Source: Thozetella sp. PMI_491
Taxonomy: Eukaryota > Ascomycota > Sordariomycetes > Chaetosphaeriales > Chaetosphaeriaceae
DNA length: 64,000 bases
Assembly: GCA_021432635.1 (NCBI GenBank)
Contig: MU270030.1
Span: 1,164,331 to 1,228,330, forward strand
Reading direction: 5' to 3'
In this document: one piece after another, positions 53,858 to 64,000 of the stretch
How positions within the stretch are numbered: position 1 is the stretch's first letter
Layout: every line of letters begins with the position of its first letter
Position numbers and translations under genes: made by a program
Notes under the pieces: generated by a model
Told to the model about the DNA's origin: nothing
The model's database searches: none
The model's input: the letters and a program-made list of their open reading frames with translations, nothing else

Positions 53858-54995
53858 ATGGCACCCGGAATCCTCGAGGCACCCCCGACGTCCCTCCCGG
53901 CGCATGCTGTATCCGTCAAGGCTGTGGGCGAGGTGAAGGACCCCTATGGGAGCTACTACCCGGTCGACCCGGCCCACCTCAGTCTTGAGTCCAACTTTGG
54001 ACCTATGGACAAGGATTCCATTGGCTATCTCCAGCCCACGCTCGCCAGCACGCCTATCGAGATAATGCGAGAGCGTTTCGAGCGCGATGGGTATCTCTTC
54101 GTCAAGGGTCTGCTTAAGAAGGAGGACGTTCTGGCATGCCGAAGGGCCTACTTTGAGCACATGGCCCCTAGCGGTCTGCTGCGGCCGGGCACCGACGCCG
54201 TCGAGGGCATCTTCTCGGGCGCCGACTCGCGCAAGTATCTCCCGCCTGGTAACTTGCGTCGCCTGTTCGGGCTGAAAGACGACCCGCAGAGCGATAAGTA
54301 CGTTGAGTTGATGATCAGCGCCCACGAGGCGCCCTTTTACCTCGACTTTTGCCAGAACACCGATCTACGGGCCTTCATTACTCGCTTCAACGGCTGGGAG
54401 CGCCCCCACATGCTGCAGCGGACAATGCTGCGCGCCTTCGTGCCCAACAGCGAGCTGACGCCCGTGCACTTCGACCAAATGTACCTGCGCGCGGGCCCGC
54501 CGACGAGCCTCACGGCCTGGGTCCCCATCGGCGACGTGTCTCTCGAGGGCGGCGGCCTGATGTACCTGGACGGTTCGACAGACATCGGGCGCAAGACCGA
54601 GGAGGACTTCGCCGCCCATGCCGGCAACCTGACAGACGAGGAGCGTGTGAGCGCCTTCAACAAGAACATGAACGACGGCGGCTTCCTCAGCCGCGATACA
54701 GTGGCGTACGGGCGCGAAGTGCAGCGCAAGTGGCTGCTGGCGCACTACGAGGCTGGCGATGTCATCTTCCACAACCCCTACATGGTGCACGCGAGCTGCA
54801 AGAACAAGGATCCCGAGGACAAGATCCGCTTAGCAACGGACCTGCGCTTTGTAGACCCCGAGAAACCATACGACGAGGTGAGATAAGACCCCGAGCTCTT
54901 TCGCGCTCTTTCCTCTCTTGGAACATCTAGCGTGAACGATACTGACGCCTCTGCAGCGCTGGATGAAGGTCTACCGGCCGTTGGATGGGCTGTAA
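53858..54995 (+). CDS. Phytanoyl-CoA dioxygenase (PhyH)-like Fe(II)/2-oxoglutarate enzyme, 352 aa
   Basis: Exons 53858-54877 and 54957-54995 around a 79-nt intron (GTGAGA...CTGCAG). The last exon adds RWMKVYRPLDGL, the usual end of the family, which the unspliced frame lacks. MRERFERDGYLFVKGLL is the N-terminal PhyH strand. The iron ligands are His204 and Asp206 in VHFDQMY and His311 in MVHASC; the 2-oxoglutarate-binding Arg is Arg324 in DKIRLATDLRF. Members hydroxylate or desaturate small molecules in primary and secondary metabolism. All catalytic residues are present. No signal peptide. The divergent neighbour is a pathway-type regulator, so a small catabolic or biosynthetic module is plausible. 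Substrate unknown. The ATG at 53858 (MAPGILEAPP) is chosen over an in-frame upstream ATG at 53807. Confidence 0.95.
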
Positions 54996-56960
54996 ACACG
55001 GAAAATAAGACATGATTTCTAACAGTAAATTTGGCATCAAACGAGCGTGTAATTATTGCTTCCTCTAGAGGTGGGGCCTGCTCTATGGTAGATCCACCGC
55101 ATAGAAATTGTATGAACAAGCATGAATCAAATAGATGTTTCCCAAGGATGCTTCTTCCTAGGCGCCCCTCCCGCAGATCTTAGACGAGGTAGATCGCCCC
55201 TCCTCTGTATCTCTCTAGCTGAAACGACAAGCTGCGCGAGCTGTAGCGTTCGGATTTTGTTGAGATGCAGGCGATAACAAGCAGCAGAAACGGAAGGAGC
55301 ACGAGAACAACCCAATCGAATGAATGGTCCCCTAATCGACACGGATAACCAACCGTTTGTTGGGACACCGCGCCCTAGTTACCAAAATCCCGGGTTGCCA
55401 TCGCCCTCAACCGGATACCGAGACTTGCAAAGACGGCCGAAGACCTTTAGTTATCCAACCGACTGCGTCCTAGTCACAACGGCACGCGAAATCCGAGTTG
55501 TTAACCAGTTTCGGGCCTCGTGGCCCCACCCACCGGCACATCAGACGGAGCCAAGAGAGCCAAGACCGCCCGATGCAACCCGGCCTCGCCCGGCCGGGAA
55601 GGCGACAGGTGCGCGAGGCTCGGCGCCAAGACCGCGGGAAATGGCAGGCATGGTGGCTGGTTCATGCCTCCAGGGCGATAATGCCAGTGCGTATAGCCCC
55701 CGCGGGCTAAACGTTGCAGCGCCGGGTGCCTCACTTACAGCGCCTCGGTCTCGCGTTCACCGATGTCTACCGCTAAAAGCGGAAGGTAGGAGCCCCCCCA
55801 ACTAGGTGCATGGCAGCCCCGTCGCCCCAGGCGGCCAATCATCGTAGCTGGTTCGTACCTTATTCTGCCCAAAGACCTTTGTGCGCCGAGGCTTGCTACG
55901 CCTAGCCATCGCCAGGCGCGAGACATCGCTCCCCTTAACGCCTGTCTGCTATCGACTGGGGAGCCGCCCCGGCGTCCGACCCAGTCTGGGCCTGGAGAGA
56001 TCTCGGCACCTGTGCCGGTGACCACCATCGCCAAGTAGCGAGGGGCCATTGGCAGGTGCTTCGGCTCCACAGCCACGGCAGTTGTTCCTGTTCGGCCCTA
56101 GACGCCCACGCCCGGGCTCACTTTGTAAGGACACATAGCCGAGTGTGCGGGGTCTGGTCGTCTCAGACAAGCTTATACGCGGACTTCACATGTGGACATC
56201 TGATTGGTGGGCAGTGTTCTGTGCTGTACTTTAGACGAGTCTCTATAGGTAGCAGAGTGCGCTCAAGTACTAGGCTGGTTTCCCTCAGCTGAGGGCGCAC
56301 CAGACTGTCCTCCAGCGTTCCACTCGAGTTACCCTGCCTTGTTCCGCTATTGGTGGAACTGGGAACCTCTGTCAGGAGCTAGGTTCCTTCATGCGGGCCG
56401 GCGAACAACTGAATGCCAAAGGGCCCGTCTCGCTCGTGCCGGCCCTTTTCGTCCGCCTGCTGCTTAACTGCTTGCTGCCCTTGACCTGGCATGCCCCTGG
56501 ATCATTCTTTAGCCGGCAATCTCGTAGCACGGCGCAAGATATGTTTCATCGGTTTCTTCAACTTCTGCGAATTAGGAAGGTCTCGATGCCTCACAGAGCT
56601 CGCTACTGCATTCTACGAGGAGATGCCACCCATACCAGTGTTGACATTCCCATGTAGGTGTGAGGGCCGCCTTGGCACCCCCTTATCTCGTGGGGGAGTG
56701 TTGAGCTTCCAAGCTTGGCTTCGTCTTCGCATGTGCCGGCTTCCCCAGAATGCTGCTAGGGGAGTCTGCTAAAACTAGGCTCATGCTAGTATCACGCATG
56801 CGTCAGGGTTGGCCCTTGGGAAGTCTATAAAATATGGCATGACATCCGTCATCATTCTCCATTTCCTCCTTGTCATCGGACAAGTTCGCCACATCGTCAA
56901 GAGAGAAAAGCCTGCCGCTCAGACCCAGTCTTGAAAGCCTCGCTCGCTCCAGCCTTCAAG
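54996..56960. other. Intergenic region
   Basis: Two kilobases without a supported gene. A frame at 56491-56769 contains RKICFIGFFNFCELGRSRCL, which looks protein-like but is preceded directly by a stop. The TATA element of the protease gene is at 56826-56832. Confidence 0.5.
56826..56832 (+). promoter_or_regulatory. TATA box of deuterolysin gene
   Basis: TATAAAA, 135 bp upstream of the ATG at 56961. Confidence 0.5.
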
Positions 56961-58147
56961 ATGAAGTTCCTCGTCAGTGTCTCGGCGCTCGTTGCTACCG
57001 CCTCTGCCCTGTCCATCCAGGCTGGCAAGCGCGACACCCCCATTGATGTCACCCTTGAGGTCGTCGGTAACACCGACATTAAGGCGGTCATCACCAACAC
57101 CGGCTCCACCGACCTGAAGGTCTTCAAGACTGGCTCAATCCTCGACTCTAACCCGGTCGAGAAGACTGCCATCTTCGCAGGCTGTAAGTTGTGCTTTTAC
57201 CGCTGAGACCTGGTTCCGCTCGCTAACTCGCCACCCTCAGCTGAGAAGATTGAGTTCGACGGTCTCCGTCTCCGCGTCCAGACCGTTGGTCTCCCCGAGG
57301 ATGCTTTCCAGGTCATCGCCGCTGGCGAGTCCGTCGAGACTACCTTCGACGTCGCTGTTGTGCATGACCTGAGCGCCGGTGGCGAGTTCGACATCTCCAC
57401 CTCGGGCGCCCTCTCGTACGCCGAGCTCGACTCTACCGAGCTGACCGGTGCCGTAACCTACTCCGTACGTTTGCCTTCCTTTAGTAGTATGCCTATCTAG
57501 CTATGCCTTTCCCTCTTCTGACACGCAACTAGAGCAACGTCGTGACCGCCAGCGTTGACGGCACGGCTGCGGCCAAGGTCCGCCGCGACTTCCACGAGCA
57601 CGCCAAGCGCCAGGTCGTACAGTCCGATTGCACCGGCACCAAGCTCACGGCCACCAAGAACGCTCTCACCAACTGCCGCGCCGTTGCGGCTGCGGCGTCG
57701 GCGGCGGCTGCCAGCGGCTCGGCCGACAAGATGACTGAATACTTCAAGAGCAGCACGTCAACCACGCGGTCGACCGTCGCCGGCGTCTTCGGCAAGATCG
57801 TCACCGAGTGTGGCTCCAGCACGTCGGGCGTGTCCAAGCAGTACTGCAGCGACGTGTACGGCGCCTGCAGCAGCGGCGTCCTAGCCTACACCCTGCCTAG
57901 CGCCAGCTACATGGTCAACTGCAACCTGTACTTCACCGGCTTGTCCGCCCTGTCTGGCACTTGCCACGCCCAGGACCAGGCCACCACTACCCTCCATGAG
58001 ACCACCCACCTGACCCAGATCAAGGGCACCACTGACCAGAACGGCTGCTACGGCTACAGCTGCGTGCGCAGCCTCACGGCCGCCCAGAACCTCAACCACG
58101 CCGACACCTACGCCCTCTTTGCCAACGCCATCCATGTCGGCTGCTAA
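56961..58147 (+). CDS. Deuterolysin-type neutral metalloprotease (M35), secreted, 353 aa
   Basis: Three exons: 56961-57183, 57241-57464 and 57533-58147, with introns of 57 and 68 nt. MKFLVSVSALVATASALS is the signal peptide. The propeptide to about residue 173 has the beta-rich deuterolysin pattern (NTGSTDLKVFKTGSILDS, EKIEFDGLRLRVQTVGL, FDVAVVHDLS) and ends at a Kex2-like KR (EHAKRQVV). The mature enzyme starts VVQSDCTGTK and contains the zinc motif HETTH at residues 304-308, with the third ligand Asp340 in NHADTYALFANAI, the aspzincin arrangement. Six to eight cysteines are in conserved places. It is a secreted endopeptidase acting on basic proteins at neutral pH, used in nutrition and host interaction. 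Full length and apparently intact. Confidence 0.97.
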
Positions 58148-59286
58148 ATGACAGTCGCTCGTTGCTGAATGCTCCGGCCGGGGAAGGTGGGAAATTGCAA
58201 TGGCAGATTGCTGCCTCGACAATCCAAAAGTATTATTCGCCGTCGTGTGGTGGGTGGAAACTAGGCAACAGGGGATACAATAATTACATGTTTTCTTTGC
58301 AAACTTGGTAAATTATGTACATACCTAGGTATCTACGAGAAAGAACCCTCCCCAAAATATTGTCCCCGCGCAGACGTCGTGAAGTGTGGCGTCGCTTACT
58401 AGTCCATCGGCGGGAGCAGCGAAGCCATGCCGTTGGAGTAGCCCTGGCGCGGAATACCCCGAGTGATCCAAAAGCCCCTTCTCGGTACTGCAAGAAACGT
58501 TTATTTCCGAAAATTGCTGCCCTTCTCTTCGGCAAGTTCACCCTATCAGAGCAAGGATATTGAGCTTGTTCGAGGTCGAAGTCCACTGCATTCCTGGGTT
58601 AGGGTTCTATTGTCTATTGCCGAGGATATCTGAAGCTCCTGCGGCTGAAGGGAGAGACGGCAGCTTCGGTCGAGACCAATTTAGCGCCGCGCACCCGCCC
58701 TGCAGGGGTTGTGGGCCCCACCTATGAGATCAGCGTCCAGGAGCCCTGACTCTCGTCGAAGGGCGAGCTCCTGGGCAGAATTGACTTTGGCGCCGGCGGT
58801 TGTGGGAGAGTATAGTAGAAAATGGTCCTAGAAAGACAGGAAAAAGAAATTTCTCGTCATTAGGGCAAGCGAGAAATGAGCGGCGGCCAGCTCCGAGACG
58901 TGGAACGACAGGTTGGAAGTCGTGCAATCGCACAAGGCAAGAGTCCCTGTAGTGCTCCTACTCAGCAACCTGGCGGGAAAGTGAGTCTGACAGCCCCACC
59001 CAATCGCACCACGCGGTGACCGTGTGGCTACCTTTAATCCTGTGGCATGATGATTGAGCACACTTGCACCCACGACACCGGGCCGCATGCAGCATGCAGT
59101 GCCGCAAGCTCGAGCCCTTCGCGCAAAGTATATATGCAATGGAGCCCCTCGCCTACTGCGCGGTCCTGCCCCGCCCCTCCTTTCTCCTGACGTCTTCTTT
59201 CCCGTCATAGCGAGTCCGGATAGAGAGCGGCAGCAGAAGGGAACCTCAAGGCTGACGTTTGTGATCTGTCGATTCGCACCATTGGA
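58148..59286. other. Intergenic region, upstream of ach1
   Basis: No gene recognised. GC-rich and pyrimidine-rich near the ach1 start, as usual for housekeeping promoters. Confidence 0.5.
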
Positions 59287-61046
59287 ATGGCTTCCCCCAT
59301 CGCCTCGGCGGCCCTAAAGGCTCGCGTCCGCCGCCCATCCATGCTCAAGAAGCTCTGCCGTCCCGACGATCTGTTGCACCACTTCCCCAATGGCGCGTAC
59401 ATAGGATGGTCCGGCTTCACCGGTGTTGGCTACCCAAAGTAAGCCCCTCCCCCTTGCTCTACGTCTCCTTGGCGGTCGCGATAAGCCGTGATGGTCGCCC
59501 CTCCCCCGCCTACCCCTGCCTGATTGCCGGCCAATGGCTGACGAGGCGGTGCTTGCAGGAAGATCCCGACTTTCCTGGCCGACCATGTCGAGAAGAACAA
59601 CCTGCAAGGGCAGATGCGTTACACGGTCTTTGTCGGCGCTTCGTCCGGTGCCGAGACCGAGAACCGCTGGGCGAGCCTCGACATGATTGAGCGACGTAGC
59701 CCGCACCAGGTCGGAAAGGCCATTGCGGCGGGCATTAACGAGGGCCGGATCAAGTTCTTCGACAAGCACTTGTCCATGTTCCCTGTCGACCTGGTCTATG
59801 GGTTCTACACCAAGGACAGACCATCCAACAAGCTGGATGTGACGGTGGTCGAGGCCACCGACATTTTGGAGGATGGCAGCATCGTGCCGGGCGCCTCCGT
59901 AGGAGCCACGCCCGAGCTCGTGCAGTTGGCGGACAAGGTGAGCCGACACGCAGCCAGAGAATCCAAGATTATGGGGCGGCCAATTGACTGCCCTAGATCA
60001 TCATCGAGGTCAACACCGCCATCCCTTCGTTCGAGGGTCTCCACGATATCACCATGACGGACCTGCCGCCCCGTCGGAAGCCATATCTCATCACAAGCGT
60101 AGAGGACAGGATCGGGACAACCAGCATCCCCATTGATACGGAAAAGGTGGTGGGGATTGTGGAGTCCGACTACCCGGACCAGACTGCGCCCAACACGCCG
60201 GCCGACGAGACGTCCCGCGCTATCGCTGGCCACCTGATCGAGTTCTTCGAGCACGAGGTCAAACACGGCCGGCTCCCCAAGAGTCTGCTGCCCCTGCAAA
60301 GCGGCATCGGCAACATTGCCAACGCTGTCATCGGCGGCCTGGAGACATCCAACTTCCGAAATCTAAAGGTCTGGACCGAGGTCATCCAGGATACCTTCTT
60401 GGACCTCTTCGACTCGGGTCGCCTCGACTTCGCGACGGCCACATCTGTTCGCTTCTCCCCTGAAGGCTTCCGGCGCTTCTACGACAACTGGGAGGCGTAC
60501 CACGGCAAGCTCTTGCTCCGTAGCCAGCAGGTCAGCAACTCGCCCGAGATCATCCGCCGGCTGGGTATCATCGGCATGAACACACCCGTCGAGGTCGACA
60601 TCTACGCGCACGCCAACTCGACGTGCGTCATGGGCAGCCGCATGCTGAACGGGCTAGGCGGTTCGGCCGATTTCCTGCGCAGCGCCAAGTATAGCATCAT
60701 GCACACGCCGTCGACTCGCCCGAGCAAGACGGACCCGCATGGCGTCAGCTGCATCGTGCCCATGTGCACGCACGTTGACCAGACCGAGCACGACCTGGAC
60801 ATCATCGTCACCGAGACGGGCCTTGCCGACGTGCGCGGCCTGAGCCCAAAGGAGCGCGCCCGCGTCATCATCAACAAGTGCGCCCACGATGACTACAAGC
60901 CCATCCTCACCGCCTACCTCGACAAGGCCGAGTTCGAGTGCCTGCGCAAGGGCTGGGGCCACGAGCCACACCTGCTCTGGAACTCGTTCGACATGCACAA
61001 GGCCCTGAATGAGGAGGGAAGCATGCGCAAGGTCAAGAGTTGGTAA
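59287..61046 (+). CDS. ach1: Acetyl-CoA hydrolase / CoA-transferase, 526 aa
   Basis: Three exons: 59287-59438, 59559-59937 and 59997-61046, with introns of 120 and 59 nt. The splices join GYPK to [13 protein letters not shown] and LADK to [18 protein letters not shown], giving 526 residues, the length of yeast Ach1. Landmarks: [65 protein letters not shown] and [14 protein letters not shown], all characteristic of the Ach1 branch of class I CoA transferases. The enzyme moves CoA between acetyl, propionyl and succinyl groups in mitochondria and detoxifies acetate or propionate; the basic N-terminus ([15 protein letters not shown]) fits mitochondrial import. The gene is intact and conserved, in contrast to the accessory genes around it, and is a good anchor for synteny. 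Confidence 0.98.
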
Positions 61047-61891
61047 GGGGGCCGGAGAGGGGCCGGTTATGATCCAGGATAGACGCGTTTGCATCGCTGC
61101 CCTAGACAAGTCCCTCGCATATTGGACATTGGACACTGGCAGGGATAGACGGATAGAAGCTTGGGATTTGTACATAGAGAAAACGGCTAGAACATTGATG
61201 ACGTTGTACAACTTGCTCTTCTTATCAGCTACTGCAGTATGTGGCGCAGCAGCGGCATGGCTCAGCAGGTAAGACAATTCGAGTAGATACACGCGCGGAA
61301 CCCCGTCTTTTCACCATACGTCGGTCGTTCGGAGCATATCAGTAGGGCGATCACCCAGCTATTTTCGGCCCCCATGAGTGGCCCGCGGACGGGCCCGGCC
61401 CGAGATGCGCACCGGTGGCAACGGATGTGTGGCAGCGCTAAGCGCCGCGAGGAGGGGGCTAATCAAGATGCGAGTAGAGCAGCCAGTCCGGGATCCGACT
61501 CGACGAACGGTAGCACCAAACCTCCCTATTATTGGTACCCAGGGCCCGGAGCCTGAAACCGTGTTGGCCCTATTCCGTCTACTCAGGGACCTGACGGGAC
61601 CAGCGCGGCTAACGGGCAATATAAGCATCAGCAACCACTCGCTGATCGCACCGCACCCTTGTGCTCACAATCGGCAAGATCAACTTTGAAACTTCGTCCC
61701 TTTTCGACCACGGCTCTGCATCATCGCAGATAGTTGACGGCGGCGTCCTCATTACGTAGATCTCTAGTATCTGCGTCCCCTGTACCGCTGGTATCTTTCT
61801 GGCACGGAACGGCGAAGCCATGTATCAAGCCGTGCATGGCGAACACGCCCCCCTCCGCAATGCTCATTTCTCCCACCAGCAGCCGCATTCG
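61047..61891. other. Intergenic region
   Basis: 3' flank of ach1; nothing recognised. Confidence 0.5.
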
Positions 61892-62233
61892 ATGCCTAGG
61901 ATACAGACAACCCGGCGACTGGGGCTTTGGATCCGATTGTTGATATGCCTCGCCATGTTGGTCCTCGTGGCCGCGGCTGGGTTCTTGACGTGGCTGTGGC
62001 ACGAGCCCAACGACAACGTCCAATGGCGAAACCTTATGCTGAGCCCCTACGCTACGCAGCTCATCACCATCACCGGCTTCCTAGTGCGGGCTGCGGTGAG
62101 CTTCCTCGCGATCGTCGCGACGTCGATGATCGCCTCCATTGCGCTCGAGACCCGCGGCGTTCCTCTGGAGGCTGTGGCCCAGTTTTCTGTCGCCCGCTTC
62201 GCCAACAATGGACCCCTCTCCTGGGCGTGGTGA
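61892..62233 (+). pseudogene. Truncated N-terminus of a large fungal membrane protein
   Basis: The frame reads RLGLWIRLLICLAMLVLVAAAGFLTWLWHEPND, then W-R-N-L-M-L-S-P-Y-A-T-Q, a second span TITGFLVRAAVSFLAIVATSMIASIALETRGVPLEAVAQFSVARFANNGP, and stops at 62231. This opening (span, T-W-L-W, W-R-x-I, second span, A-L-E-x-R-G-V, S-V-x-R-x-x-N-N-G-P) is that of a common ascomycete family of membrane proteins usually 500 residues or longer. Here only about 114 residues remain. No donor site or continuing frame was found in the 200 bp after the stop, so it is most likely a truncated gene. An in-frame upstream ATG at 61820 exists, but its N-terminal extension is not family-like. Confidence 0.5.
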
Positions 62234-64000
62234 TGCGAGTGTCCGGCGGAGACATTCCGATCAAGCCACGGGGCGATTTGATCTAGGAGGCTGCGAAGGT
62301 ATTTAAGCGCCGCTGCGGCAGCGAGGCTCATGAATAGAGTGATGTAGGGAGTAAAAGGGTTGGCTGCATTTGGCGTCTGGCTGTTGAGGCTGGCATGCCT
62401 CTTTGTACATTGTGACTTTGTAGATATCCTAGCATGTGTTGTTATATGAACTTCCATCGATTGCTCGAAATGCCTTGCCGTGTCTTGAACAATATTTGGC
62501 CCCTACCTGTGCCCATGTCCTTGTGTCTCGCTTTCAGCACTTGCACAAGATCAGACTGACGCCGAATTCCAACACGTGGTGTAGCTTGCGAATTAGTTGA
62601 GGTGGCTATGTCATGAGTTTCCACCCTCATTGAGGCTAATCATAACCACTAAAAGAGTTTCGGCCTCCTGTCTGCTCTCTTGAGGATCTGATCCAGGTTT
62701 GGATCGAGTGATCAGTTAGCTTGGGGAGTCCCACGGTGTTGGCCGCCAAAGTGAAGTTCTGCTGTACACGGCCCAGCGACTCTATGCATCTGAATATCCG
62801 ATGCCTCGGCGGTGCATAGTAGATACGGTGTCCTTGAAGATAAATTTGCCCTGTTACTCTGTAAAGTAGGATGTCTTTTCAAAAAGTCCTTCATACAAGC
62901 CGCGAATTAATACTGGTTTCTTGCCCCAAAACCTATTAAACGTGAAGTTCTTTATGGGATTATCCAAAATTCTTTCAGCGTAAAACTAGTGAGAAAGAAT
63001 ATTTAAAGTAGTTTTTCCTGAAATTTACTCCGGGTAGATTCGTGGGAATGTGACGAAGAGCATCCTATCCGCGGCGGCGAGCCCATCAGATATACTGAAT
63101 GTACTGTTAATGCTTTACATGGCCGATATGCACCACTAGGTGCTGTGACAGCTGACGTACATAAGGCAGTGGATACATCCCCGGACAGATATTGCCTTCA
63201 TATACACCATGAACGGGAGATTTACGTCGCGAGGACAAAGGGGCGTGCTACGCACGTGGGCACGCGCTTGAATAAGGACGGGCAAAACTAATGGCGGGCG
63301 TTCAAGATTACATCCACTACTATAGAGTGCTACGCAATCAAGGGCGCCGAGATGCCTTGGCGTGTGACAGTCCCGCTGCGATCTGATCGGGAGAGATTCT
63401 GAAAATACTTCTTGGCCCAAACGGGCATAGGAAAGGGAAGAGCGACTTGCCCGATGGTTGGATTACGGTTGCTGAACCTATGACCGTGAACAAATTTGCC
63501 AGAGAAGATATTTAATAGAAGACCGCGTAATAGCGAACTGCAGTCAAACTTCCGCCGGTTATAGTTGGCGACCTGGGCTAGATGAGTGACCAAGAGTATG
63601 CGGTTACAATATATGTGGTGTGACAGCATTGACCCCTTCCCGGATGAGTTACCGCCATGGTATGTTGAGCTAGGCTCATAGCCTCACAAACAACAGAGCC
63701 TAGTTAGCCTAATGAGGTATGCCAGGAGCGCGAGGTTGACGTTCAGGTCTTCGGTTCCCCAGGCGCAGATCAACAACAGATACTTTAATGCACCATTAGG
63801 TTGCGAAATGTTTTAGGTAATGCCAACTATAGTGTAGCTTTCCTCTTAAAGGAGGAAAGGTCGGTAGAGTTGGGAGGGGGGGCTAGATATTTCTGGCTCT
63901 CCTCCTGGGTAGTTTTAAGAGGAGAAGGTCGAGAGGGCTAGATATTGCAGTGAAGGCTGCGGCTGCTGCTGCTGCCTTCGAGAGCCTTCTCCCCCTCCCT
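62234..64000. other. Gene-poor right end of window
   Basis: No supported gene. A minus-strand frame at 63629-63330 (RFSNRNPTIGQVALPFPMPVW) is not recognised. An imperfect direct repeat lies at 63846-63949. Confidence 0.5.
63846..63949. repeat. Imperfect direct repeat
   Basis: Two related purine-rich segments, 63846-63890 and 63915-63949, share ttaa-aggaga-aaggtcg, gaggg and ggctagatat. Between them is a pyrimidine-rich ctctcctcc. Origin unknown. Confidence 0.5.

Noticed and set aside
56391-56772. Two overlapping plus-strand frames before the deuterolysin gene
   Set aside because: The second reads somewhat protein-like but is preceded by a stop and has no start context, splice partner or known family.

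Overview
The window reads as nuclear DNA of a filamentous ascomycete (Pezizomycotina, most likely Sordariomycetes). Genes are well spaced on both strands and cut by short GT-AG introns (about 46-135 nt, two longer). The gene families are typical of these fungi: Zn2Cys6 regulators, ankyrin and STAND-like proteins, ACS-type MFS permease, deuterolysin, CAP, LysM and WSC secreted proteins, DUF4267. No transposase, rRNA or tRNA gene was recognised. Exon structures were read by eye from splice sites, frame and family resemblance; none was checked against transcripts or databases.

Layout. 0-7 kb: C-terminal domain of a UPC2-like regulator running off the left edge (-), an ankyrin protein with a frame break (+), and an intact Zn2Cys6 regulator (-). 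7-15.5 kb: a secretome-rich, decaying stretch with a broken LysM gene (-), an uncharacterised fungal protein (-), two small secreted proteins of similar cysteine layout resembling a beta/gamma-crystallin fold (+), and between them a WSC-domain gene with an in-frame stop (-). 15.5-21 kb: a DUF4267 membrane protein (+), 3 kb of gene-poor DNA with a 5 x 20 bp tandem repeat, and a secreted CAP protein (+). 22-27 kb: a six-exon NirA-like Zn2Cys6 regulator (+) and a bZIP regulator of ATF/CREB type (-).

29.6-38.2 kb: a compact set of tailoring-type genes (GMC oxidoreductase, methyltransferase, PRISE-like reductase, MFS transporter). It resembles the flank of a secondary-metabolite cluster, but no PKS, NRPS or terpene cyclase is visible. 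38-45 kb: a small conserved fungal protein, a three-exon gene for a 74-residue secreted peptide precursor with a Kex2-type site, a single-pass membrane protein, and a large protein combining a STAND-like helical N-terminus, coiled coil and ubiquitin-like domain. 46-49 kb: a C2H2 protein and a C2H2-ankyrin fusion interrupted by a 365-N assembly gap inside near-identical repeats.

50.7-62 kb: a five-exon Zn2Cys6 regulator divergent from a phytanoyl-CoA-dioxygenase-like gene, a secreted deuterolysin metalloprotease, the housekeeping acetyl-CoA hydrolase/CoA-transferase Ach1, and a truncated membrane protein. Beyond 62.3 kb no gene was seen.

The window mixes one core metabolic gene with accessory genes: secreted proteins likely to act on hosts or competitors, nucleic-acid or partner-sensing ankyrin/STAND-like proteins, and regulators paired with tailoring enzymes. 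Frameshifts, stops and truncations gather in the left third. The most novel-looking items are the Kex2-processed mini-secretory gene near 40 kb and the pair of crystallin-like secreted proteins at 11 and 15 kb.
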